Positions 1 through 7,469 of a stretch of DNA of 13,483 nucleotides are shown in pieces. The notes under the pieces were generated by a model that saw nothing but the letters and a program-made list of their open reading frames with translations, searched no databases and was not told the DNA's origin. This stretch comes from Ophiobolus disseminans (lineage: Eukaryota; Ascomycota; Dothideomycetes; Pleosporales; Phaeosphaeriaceae). A program made the position numbers and the translations under genes. Location of the stretch: assembly GCA_010093685.1 (NCBI GenBank), contig MU006228.1, forward strand, positions 5,338 through 18,820, read 5' to 3'. The number at the start of each line of letters is the position of its first letter. Position 1 is the stretch's first letter.

Positions 1-2
1 AG

Positions 3-1448
3 GTCCTACTACTGCTTTAGGTGTTTAAATACAAGCTTAACAGCGAAGGCTACCTTAACAAATACAAGGCTAGGATCTGCGTACGAGGCGATCTTCAAAC
101 AACAGCTGAAGATACGTACGCTGCTACACTAGCTATACGTACATTCTGAGCACTTATAGCTATTGCTGCCTACTTTAATATAGAGGTTCGACAATACGAT
201 ACTGTTAACGCGTTCACAAACGCTTAACTTGCTACGCTAGTATTCTGCTATCTACTAGAAGGTTTCTCTAATTTAGATTATCTTTAGGAGCTACGCTGCG
301 CACTATACGGCTTGAAAACCTCGCTACTTCTTTAGTACAAAGAATTCACGAAGACTCTTACAGAGCTTAGACTTGAACTAGTTAAAGATACTCTATGCCT
401 GTAGAAAAACAACAAGCTACTAGTATTCTTCTACGTCGACGACATTGTAGTCCTTGCTAAGCTAGCACACACAGCCGCTCTTAACCTCTTTAAACGCAAG
501 CTCCTACGCAAATACGAGATTCGATCGCTAGGAGAGCTATCTACCTTCTGCGGCATACAGACATACCGCAACAGGTTAGTTAGATCGATCTTGCTATCGC
601 AGCTAGCGTATATCGACAAGCTCTGCACTAAATATCTATCGCTAAAGCAATTTACTTAACCTCCTGCGACTCCGCTTCCCCTTAAGGAACTCCTTCCCTT
701 AGACGAGCCAAAGAACGAAGCCAATCTAAACAGATACGCATAACTAGTTGGATCTATCAGCTATGTTGCTACTGCTACACGACCTGATGTTTCCAAAGCT
801 CACTCAAAACTAGCCGAATTCCTTGTTAATCTAACCCAACGCTATATAGACGCTGCCTATCAGACGATAGCATATCTACACTACACTAAAGATCGAGCGC
901 TCTACTACGACGCTTTAATATCTACCAACACTACTCACATCGTTGATCACGAAGAGCCGGACTTCTTTAGCGCTACTAATGCTTTATACGCTGATCACAA
1001 AGCTACACGGAAGAGCTCTTAAGGATATATATTCTTTCTGTTTGGCAGTCCTATTGACTAGAAAGCGACACTTCAACGATGCGTGACCAAATCTACCACT
1101 AAAGCTGAGCTCGTCGCTGCATCCTCAGCAGGCACAGAGCTACTCTGGTGGTGGAGACTCTTCAAAGACATTGAGTTTGATCTAGGCAATGAGCAAATAC
1201 TATTCTGCGACAATCAGCAAACGATTCGACTTGTCACTACAGCTACGCCTCGCCTTAAAACTTCACTGCGACATGTCGATATACATCATCACTGGCTACG
1301 CCAGGAATCTTAAGAGCAGAACATCAATCTCTCATACATACAGACCAAAAGCCAGCTAGCTGACGGCCTTACAAAACTACTGCCTCGTCAGAGACACGAA
1401 AATTGGGTATCACTTTTACATTTCAGTATTTTTCCTACTGCACAATGA
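3..1448 (+). pseudogene. Copia gag-pol fragment: reverse transcriptase and RNase H, stop-riddled
   Basis: One reading frame runs from base 3 to the TGA at 1446 without a frameshift but with many in-frame stops. Copia RT motifs are readable: VFKYK then KARICVRGD (about 21-95), ALYGLKTS (about 303-326) and the catalytic YVDD box (432-443, FFYVDDIVVLA context). RNase H follows: TKSTTKAELVAASSAGTEL (about 1086-1142), WWWRLFKDI, and LADGLTK (about 1356-1376) near the C-terminus. Stops begin at 18, 147, 225, 285, 333, 402, 657, 741, 1020, 1059 and 1311. Each is explained by a single transition from CAA, CAG, TGG or CGA, as expected for RIP or CpG deamination. The region 1062-1310 is open. In a living element this frame would encode the replication enzymes; here it is dead. 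Confidence 0.9.
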
Positions 1449-1764
1449 GCTCTTACAGTACGGTACTCTTCCTGGTTTCTCCTACATGGTTTTTACAGGT
1501 TTGACGAGGCTGTACACTCTACAATGCTCTATAATTTCATATCAGGGATACCACCAAACTCCATACAGAACGGAAGCAAATCAGATCTCACATGCTTTTG
1601 AGGACGCTCATCAGCGAGGTCAACCAACACCGCGACGGCGGACGATCACCCACCTGGCACTGCTCCAATCAAGCGGCTACCCACCGCACTCAAACAAGCA
1701 GCTCTACCTGAACAGGGTAGGGGGTGGCCTATGATCACATCAGCTTCTACATACGTTCGAATCT
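1449..1764 (+). other. Copia 3' untranslated region (left copy)
   Basis: This stretch lies between the Pol stop and the polypurine tract. It is identical to 7154-7469 in reverse complement as far as I can compare by eye. It contains an open frame of 82 codons (1486-1734), present identically in the right copy. I see no domain in it and treat it as chance. A second purine run (about 1709-1725) lies upstream of the real polypurine tract. CA and TG dinucleotides are plentiful, so RIP has hardly touched this stretch, unlike the RT upstream. Confidence 0.7.
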
Positions 1765-1774
1765 GAGGGAGGTG
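1765..1774 (+). promoter_or_regulatory. Polypurine tract, left Copia copy
   Basis: GAGGGAGGTG lies directly against the 3' LTR start at 1775, the standard position of the plus-strand primer for LTR retrotransposon reverse transcription. The same ten bases adjoin the 3' LTR of the right copy on the opposite strand. Confidence 0.8.
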
Positions 1775-1920
1775 TGTAAGCCCAGGGCACCTTGCATGGT
1801 CACGTGGATTATCCACTAGCCAATCAGCCCACCACTTCATGTATATAAGCTTAGATCACGGACATCCCAGTCCAGGACAATACAACATCACACTTCGTCA
1901 CCTGCTCCCTACTGCTTACA
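1775..1920 (+). repeat. 3' LTR, left Copia copy (146 bp)
   Basis: The LTR begins TGTAAGC and ends GCTTACA, a perfect 7-bp terminal inverted repeat with the canonical TG...CA ends. Two further 146-bp copies in the window (6998-7143 and 12256-12401) confirm both boundaries. Promoter-like elements appear in order: an E-box CACGTG (1801-1806), a perfect 13-bp palindrome GTGGATTATCCAC (1804-1816), a CCAAT box (1820-1824) and a TATA box TATATAA (1842-1848). This suggests U3 covers about 1775-1870. It differs from the right 3' LTR at only one CpG site and shows no RIP. Confidence 0.93.
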
Positions 1921-3061
1921 TTGTTTAAGCAGACAGAGTAGAGAAAGTGAACCCAAGCTTGAGAGGAATTCACTTAATGGAGGAAATGTTAGGACAGGAA
2001 TGGTAAATTGTAAACAGAAATAAAATCGCGGCTGAATTCGATTCATACATATATATATCAGGTGCAAGCCCCAAGTGCTGAACAGCCAACCCCGTGTCTG
2101 AAATGTTGACGATTTTGGTGTTCCTCGGGGTTCACGCTAGCTATTGATTGTGACGAGATGAGTAGAAAGTGGGCGAACTGAGTGATCGATTGAAAATCTA
2201 TGGAGGCTCTAGTGAAGAACGAGCAGAACGGGCGCCAACGCCCGAACAGGAGGCGCTAAGTCTTAGGGGCTTAGCTATATAAATGGGGCAGCGCCAATGA
2301 GCAGTCGGCGTCTACGGCCTTATATCGTCGCAAACGACGGATACAAATATGACCCATCCCAACGTGGCTTCACGATAGTTACAGATATCTACCACCCCTA
2401 ATTACCTCCACTTTCACACTTTCACACTTTCAGATGCTCCCCAGCCCACAAAAACATCATTGCGGACCCCAAGAAATGAACCCCATTGCAATGTTCACAT
2501 CGACACACGCGCTCGCGCCTATAATCAACTCACACATCATACACGTTCTTTGACGACCAGTGTGACTACAGCACGAGCGCGATCGTAAAAACCACGAGCG
2601 ACAGCGGCGGCAGCAGGGTTGCATACATATAACACGGCAGTCGCTTGCAGCTATGACCGCCGGCCTATCCTACCAAGGACGGCTCACTCCTGACCTCAAC
2701 GCCTACAGTACATCTTGCACCTCCTCAACCCGGCCAGCGCACATACGCATTTCGGCGAAGCGAACAAGATACAGTACTCGCTGTCCGACCTGACCTGACC
2801 TGACCCGACCCACCGATCACCGAATACTTCACTACACCACTTACATTGGCGCAATTAGACTTGCAATTTGTTGGCGGCCAGAATCCTCTTCCAAGCACAA
2901 TGGTCGAATACACAGGAGTTACATGGACACAGCTGCGATCAGTTCACAGCCTGCCCGTTCAGCAAATAAGGGCTTTGGCAAAGTCGATGGCAGTGCGGCA
3001 AAGAGCAAATGGTCAGGGAGCAAAACTAATTGCTGCCTTCAATCGCGCACTATTGCCGCCG
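1921..3061. other. Intergenic stretch without a convincing gene
   Basis: No open frame here has family signatures or a convincing start and length. Visible items are a short AT run (about 2047-2059), a 7-bp inverted repeat AACCCCG/CGGGGTT (2091-2097 and 2127-2133), a GGGCG/CGCCC hairpin (2229-2242), a TATA-like TATATAAA (2276-2283), a CGTCG/CGACG hairpin near 2325-2340, three copies of an 8-bp CTTTCACA unit (2411-2432) and four or five copies of a TGACC/CGACC pentamer (about 2785-2812). CA and TG are not depleted, so this stretch is not RIP-affected. A plus-strand frame at 2846-3217 overlaps the 3' end of the DUF3723 gene in antisense and is probably chance. Confidence 0.5.
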
Positions 3062-5950
3062 CTATTTGCGCAGATTTTGTGCGACATCATTGTTCAAAAT
3101 TACAATATCTCCTCGTCTAGATCGAACTCGGCCCTGGTTTGTACTTCTAACGAGGGGCCTATAGTAGATGTTGTTTCGCCTTCTTTTCTTTGTATACTTG
3201 TGTCCTGTATTGCTTAGCGAATAACACGTACCTGAAGTAGTTCTGCGACTTACTATGGGAGCTATGCTCTGATGCGGCTGGTCTTTGGGCGAGTGCAGAT
3301 AAATCTTGCAAGATCCATCTCGGATTACGTCTTCGAAACAAGTCTCCTCAGACAATCTTTTCTCTTCACTATCCATGAGCTCCCATCCCTTACTGTATTC
3401 CAGGAATCTCTCAGCATCCCATATGTCGGAAGGGGCGACTGAGATCGTGTCTTTCACGATCCAATTCTCGTTAACTCTTACCATGATTTCAATATCATAT
3501 ACTACTCTTCTGCGGGCCATCTTTTGAGAATCAGCAACCCAATCCTTCTTTCTTTTCTGTGCTTGTGTGCTGGACTCTAAAAATATCTGTGTAACGCGAT
3601 CTCTACTTGCTAGTCTTTTACGTTGGGCTTCTTTTGCTGCTGCTTCTTGTTCTTCTTCTTCTTTCTTCACATGTTTTGCTGTTGATGCTTCTTCCTCTTT
3701 GACACGCTTCGCTGCTGCTGCTGTAGCTTCTTGAATACGCTTTGCTTCTGCTTCTTGAATACGCTTTGCTTCTGCTTCTGCTATAGCTTCTTGAATACGC
3801 TTTGCTTCTTCCTCTTTGACACGCTTCGCTGCTGCTGCTGTAGCTTCTTGAATACGCTTTGCTTCTTCTTCTTCTTCTTCTTCTTCTTGACGCTTTGCTT
3901 CTTCTTCTTCTTGACGCTTTGCTGCTACTACTACTGCTCTGTCTTTTGTACGCCTTGTCTCTCTATGTGCATGTTTCTTCTGGTCTGCCTGTCGGATCCT
4001 AGCTCTTGTTATTTTCTCCTTCTTTGTAGGTTCTGCTTCCTCCTGACCTAACTCAAGTTCAACCTCTATTTGATTTTGCTGTTCTTCTTTTGTGCTGCAA
4101 CTTTCCTCTTCTCTTGGCCTTTTCATGTTAATGCCTAAGTGGCCAAAGAAAGCTAGATACACAGACCTACGTACAAAAAAAGCATCGATAGTTCCACTGT
4201 AAGTGACTTTGCCATGAAGCGTATCTATGAAAAGCTTTATCTGGTCCTCTTCGTGGTGGTAGAGCTTAGGTAGTCCGCTTCGGTTAGGCGATTCGTTAAC
4301 ATGCCAACTTTGGACATTACTCGCCGTGTGAATTGCAGTCTCTGAGATCTCTGAAGCTTCGTTGAAAAGCTGAACGATTCTATCAATGTAAGATCGAAAT
4401 TGAGCAGTGCTGTAAGAGAAGTATTTGGGGTTTCTAGCTCTTAGCAAAGCGTCCCGCGCAATATCTCGATCGGCTGATCGCTGTATCAGTTCGTGGATTT
4501 CTTGAGATTCAAATCCGACTCGATAAGCAAGGCACCCAAACCTACAATCAACAGTTTCATCTTCCTTGTATGCACGTTTCGCTAGGCGGTCTCGACCTCT
4601 TCTATTCTCCTTGGTAGAGATTCCAAGATAGTTTCGCATAGCACTTAGCCACACTGTTCGGTATCCAACCTCGCGTCGATCAGCGAGACTCCCAAGTCGG
4701 GTTTCAAATTTCGTTTCAGATACCTGAAAGATGCAGCTACTAGTATCTTGTCCAACATCAGTAAACCTACACTTTAATGACGTTAAAGTTGTGCCTCCAA
4801 CTCCATATCCTGTTAAGCGCTTAACGCACTCCGCGGGTCCCTGCAGGTACTTAACATCGTCGAAGAAGGTCTCAAGGGAAGGAATCAATCGCTCAGTCGA
4901 GACCGACAGTACGTTATTCCAGATACTCTCGCGCTCAGATGATTGGAAATGTCTAAAAATGCGACCTTGCTGCAGCTCCCTGTACAGTCTAGCAGCATCC
5001 TGCACGCAATATCCAGGTGCTGTATGTTGAAGTTTCTTTACAGTGAAGCTGTCTAGCCTCTGCATAGCTGTAGCATCGTGCGATAATATAGCGGCCCATG
5101 TTTCGTGAACATATCGTAGGTAGCGGACATTTTCCTATAAACATTAGTAATAGTATTAAGAGTCAAAGCGCAGCCACCTAAATAGCATACCTCATCGCAT
5201 TTCATCGAAAGAATCGTGTGCATGGTGCCTAGCTTCATACCTCTCCGGAGCCCAGGCAGTCCTATCTGACAATCGAAAGCCGAAAGGTAAACTTTGCTCC
5301 GTAGTATTCGTGTAAGATTCTTCTTCTTCTGAATTCCTAAAGCCAATAATCGAGCCCACCAGATCTCTTCAAGGCAGGTGTTCCCAGACTGCTGATACTG
5401 TCGAATTTTGGTGTAAAACTCGCCATCATGAGGCTCTTTTTCGTTAGAGTACGAATCAACTAACGCTAATCTCAGATTAAGACTGATATCTGTCGCAGAT
5501 TACAATTGTGTTCGATAGAATAGACATAAGAAGAGACGTACCTGCGAGATAGAGATCGACTACCCATCGTCGATCCTCTGGTTGAAGAACTCTCCTAGCT
5601 GCAGCGAGTCTATCAACGCCATGTAGACAGCGAAGTCGGACCCCTGGGGGGAATTGTAAGGTAGAAAAGCTGCTAGTCGTACCTGCGGCAAGTGTTTCAG
5701 CCGTAAGGTTCGAGTAGGCCAAGGCTATGTCAAGGGATTGCTGATCAATTGTAGCAATAACATGGTTTTTGATGTCCATTCGATCACATCTAGACGCCTG
5801 CATGAGTTTGATAAGCCTGTCCACGTTCTGTTCGTCTACTTCATGCTCGAAGTCAAACGTGTCGAGCTCAACACTCGCGGAGCCTACATATTTCCTATTC
5901 CTCTCAAGCGCAAGACTCCTTTCCCAGTTCACAAAAGCCGGATGTTCCAT
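3062..5950 (-). CDS. DUF3723 family protein (fungal, Starship-cargo type), spliced, apparently intact
   Basis: Proposed exons on the minus strand are 5950-5542, 5489-5191 and 5134 onward. Joined, they stay in phase and give 926 residues to the stop at 3062, or 889 residues ending at 3100 if a third intron (3231-3159) is removed. The join restores continuous DUF3723 sequence across both introns: VVDLYLADIS at intron 1 and KCDEENVRYL at intron 2. Recognisable core landmarks are YVGSA (21-25), RCLHG (107-111), YSNEKEP (150-156), KIRQYQ (164-169), WWAR (180-183), LPGL..GMKLGTMH (214-227), IPSLETFFDDVKYLQ (320-334), VGFESQEI (442-449), RDIARDALLRARNP (459-472) and SVYLAFFG (560-567). After a KRPRE basic patch (574-578), residues about 639-744 form a Glu/Ala/Lys coiled coil with 39-residue repeats, then a C-terminal cap (VVYDIEIMV, 780-788). 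Biochemical function is unknown; the family recurs as cargo in Starship transposons. No premature stops or RIP signs. The ATG at 5950 precedes the first family motif by 20 residues. Confidence 0.88.
3159..3231 (-). other. Possible intron 3 near the 3' end of the DUF3723 gene (73 bp)
   Basis: A strong donor GTACGT, identical to that of intron 1, and an acceptor CTATAG are present. Removal keeps the phase and gives an acidic tail (…FDLDEEIL) ending at a TAA at 3100-3102. Retention gives a longer basic tail (KKRRR...) ending at 3062. No good branch site is seen close to the acceptor, so I cannot decide between them. Confidence 0.45.
3600..3960 (-). repeat. Low-complexity coding repeats (Glu/Ala/Lys coiled coil) in the DUF3723 gene
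   Basis: The coding strand is purine-rich here. A 64-bp block at 3686-3749 is repeated identically at 3803-3866. The offset of 117 bp is exactly 39 codons, so the repeats keep the frame. The encoded units are variants of AKRIQEA and AKRVKEEE, predicted to form a long charged helix. An exact repeat at DNA level suggests recent slippage or unequal exchange, so length may vary between strains. Confidence 0.85.
5135..5190 (-). other. Intron 2 of the DUF3723 gene (56 bp)
   Basis: It has donor GTATGC, a perfect TACTAAT branch site close to the acceptor, and acceptor TTATAG. It lies between codons 236 and 237. Splicing gives MKCDE/ENVRYL, matching the family's CDEE...YL region, and joins the frame to the long exon 3. 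Confidence 0.92.
5490..5541 (-). other. Intron 1 of the DUF3723 gene (52 bp)
   Basis: It has donor GTACGT and acceptor GACAG and splits codon 137 in phase 1. Without removal the frame hits a stop shortly after. Removal gives DLYLADIS followed by the family's YSNEKEP and KIRQYQ blocks. Confidence 0.88.
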
Positions 5951-6023
5951 CTAGTATAACAGCACGGGAGCAGCTACTGCGACGATGAAGTGGTGTAGGG
6001 TTAACTAATAAGGAAGCTCTGAG
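5951..6023 (-). promoter_or_regulatory. 5' leader / proximal promoter of the DUF3723 gene
   Basis: These 73 bp separate the proposed ATG from the 16-bp tandem array. The start context is ACTAGATGG, without a strong Kozak purine pattern. I see no clear TATA box. The transcription start is probably here or within the array. Confidence 0.4.
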
Positions 6024-6166
6024 GCGTCCTAAGAATAGGCGATCCTAAGAATAGGCGGTCCGAAAAACAGGTGGTCCTAAGAATGGGCGATCCTAAGAAC
6101 ATGCGATCTTGAGAATAGACAATCCTAAGAACGTCTGATCTTAAGCACAGGCAATCTTAGGAACGA
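6024..6166. repeat. 16-bp tandem repeat array (9 units) upstream of the DUF3723 gene
   Basis: Nine consecutive units have the consensus GCGATCCTAAGAATAG on the plus strand: 6024-6038 (15 bp), then 16-bp units from 6039, 6055, 6071, 6087, 6103, 6119, 6135 and 6151. The first two are near consensus, and divergence rises toward the right-hand end. A looser tenth relative (TTCCTAAGATACTG) lies at about 6188-6201. The array starts 74 bp upstream of the proposed ATG. This could be a cluster of protein-binding sites or a simple minisatellite. Unlike a CRISPR array, it has no spacers. Confidence 0.85.
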
Positions 6167-6997
6167 GGTCCCCGGGCCAGTCCGAAGTTCCTAAGATACT
6201 GCGTTCTCAAGACTCTTCGTCTTGAGACCGCCGCGCTAGCGGTATCTTGGCTTGTGGCTCTATTTTTAGAGCTGCCACTTTTTAAAGATGCCCTGTAAAA
6301 GCGTTCACTAGTATCAAGAAGAAAACGATATATGCATGTGTCGAAGAAGCTGCTTAAGTAGGAGCGGGAAACGTTGCAGAATAAGCTATCTGCGGAGCGA
6401 TCTCTATATACATCAGATGGGACACTAAGGCTCTTGGAGTCACCCATCGTATGCGACACCCCGCCATATGAGGAGCTGCGCACGTAGAAGATAGGAGATC
6501 AATCCTCTGCTCGCGCTGCCGCCGTTGCCGCCTCTCGAGCTGCTGCTCTTCGTGCTGCTGCTCTTCTTCCTCCTGCACAACAAATTAGGGAACGTAACAC
6601 TGCTTATGGAAGAAAATGTGCACCAGACTTCCAGAGCTGCGCTGCGTGATCTTTGTATGAGGAAGTTTAAGAAGAAAGTTACCAGCCTACTACTACTGAA
6701 CTCGACGCTTGAGAATGGCTTGTGTTGGTGCGGCGAATGGTGGTTACTCGTGAGTCGGCCTGGTATGCTCTTGAGCGAGATGAAGAAGACGGTGTCTATC
6801 GAGATTGTTTAGGCAAAGATTCTACTGAGCAAAAAGAAGAGCTAGTCCGCCAGCGGAGGAGTGGGCTTGGTAAAATCGGCTCGTTAGACCGTGGCTATTC
6901 CTAGACGTTTGATGATAATGAGCGAGGACGGGAGACGAGGAGAAAGAACGAAGTTGAGAGGGCTTGTGCGCCTTAGGTTGAGTGCGAAGATTGTTGG
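6167..6997 (+). other. Unassigned region, possibly decayed coding sequence
   Basis: No gene is recognised. Plus frame 2 gives plausible-looking stretches, such as ERETLQNKLSAERSL and CDTPPYEEL (about 6362-6484), an Ala-rich run (about 6509-6570) and RESAWYALERDEEDGVYRD (about 6743-6799). It also has stops at 6296, 6359, 6485, 6647, 6668, 6710, 6902 and 6974. Eight stops in about 277 codons is only modestly fewer than the roughly 13 expected by chance. A minus-strand frame of 108 codons (6157-6483) is also open and equally unsupported. The stretch 6509-6580 is CTG/CTC/CCG-rich simple sequence, which inflates open frames in several directions. The region ends abruptly at the LTR at 6998. Confidence 0.25.
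6205..6227. other. Perfect hairpin with 9-bp arms
   Basis: TCTCAAGAC (6205-6213) and GTCTTGAGA (6219-6227) are perfect inverted repeats around a 5-base loop. No T-run follows and the role is unknown. Confidence 0.6.
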
Positions 6998-7143
6998 TGT
7001 AAGCAGTAGGGAGCAGGTGACAAAGTGTGATGTTGTATTGTCCTGGACTGGGATGTCCGTGATCTAAGCTTATATACATGAAGTGGTGGGCTGATTGGCT
7101 AGTGGATAATCCACGTGACCATGCAAGGTGCCCTGGGCTTACA
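6998..7143 (-). repeat. 3' LTR, right Copia copy (146 bp)
   Basis: This is the inverse of 1775-1920, with one difference at a CpG site. Its TGTAAGC...GCTTACA ends are intact. It is practically free of RIP: the TG and CA dinucleotides mutated in the partner 5' LTR at 12256-12401 are all preserved here. Confidence 0.93.
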
Positions 7144-7153
7144 CACCTCCCTC
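7144..7153 (-). promoter_or_regulatory. Polypurine tract, right Copia copy
   Basis: On the minus strand this reads GAGGGAGGTG directly upstream of the 3' LTR, identical to the left copy and in the position required for plus-strand priming. Confidence 0.8.
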
Positions 7154-7469
7154 AGATTCGAACGTATGTAGAAGCTGATGTGATCATAGGCCACCCCCTA
7201 CCCTGTTCAGGTAGAGCTGCTTGTTTGAGTGCGGTGGGTAGCCGCTTGATTGGAGCAGTGCCAGGTGGGTGATCGTCCGCCGTCGCGGTGTTGGTTGACC
7301 TCGCTGATGAGCGTCCTCAAAAGCATGTGAGATCTGATTTGCTTCCGTTCTGTATGGAGTTTGGTGGTATCCCTGATATGAAATTATAGAGCATTGTAGA
7401 GTGTACAGCCTCGTCAAACCTGTAAAAACCATGTAGGAGAAACCAGGAAGAGTACCGTACTGTAAGAGC
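7154..7469 (-). other. Copia 3' untranslated region (right copy)
   Basis: This lies between the Pol stop and the polypurine tract. It carries the same two small chance frames as the left copy (82 codons on minus, 64 on plus) and shows no difference from it in my reading. It appears untouched by RIP. Confidence 0.7.

Larger units (their letters stand above)
1..1920 (+). mobile_element. Ty1/Copia LTR retrotransposon, 3' part (left copy), RIP-degraded
   Basis: This is the 3' end of a Copia element whose 5' part lies left of the window. In order it holds reverse transcriptase and RNase H (3-1448), a 326-bp 3' UTR, a polypurine tract (1765-1774) and the 3' LTR (1775-1920). It aligns without any indel to the reverse complement of 6998-8917, so it is the same family as the complete element on the right. 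My hand comparison finds about 40 differences over 1,920 bp. Almost all are transitions of RIP type (CpA/TpA, TpG/TpA) or CpG type, about 38 of them in the first 960 bp. The element cannot make a functional Pol because the frame is interrupted many times. Confidence 0.93.

Noticed and set aside
3..1448. Programmed stop readthrough or altered genetic code in the Copia Pol
   Set aside because: Stops of all three kinds occur at positions explained by C-to-T or G-to-A changes, several are private to one copy, and the DUF3723 gene uses normal stops. RIP decay is simpler.
1486..1840. Small frames of 82 codons (+) and 64 codons (-), with identical twins at 7078-7432
   Set aside because: They lie in the 3' UTR and LTR of the Copia copies, overlap each other on opposite strands and show no domain. 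Their identity merely reflects the repeat.
2149..2345. Possible solo LTR starting TGTGACG, with a TATATAAA box and ending GGATACA
   Set aside because: The ends are not inverted repeats, the 5-bp flanks (TTGAT and AATAT) do not match, and no second copy is in the window.
2785..2812. Telomere-like tandem pentamers (TGACC)
   Set aside because: There are only four or five imperfect units, and they do not match the fungal TTAGGG telomere repeat.
2846..3217. 123-codon plus-strand frame
   Set aside because: It starts at TTG (first ATG near 2900), overlaps the DUF3723 3' end in antisense and matches nothing I recognise.
3731..4051. Cys/Phe-rich plus-strand frame
   Set aside because: It is the antisense of the Glu/Lys-rich coiled-coil coding repeats of the DUF3723 gene.
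6024..6166. CRISPR-like array
   Set aside because: The units are contiguous without spacers and the genome is clearly eukaryotic, so it is a minisatellite.
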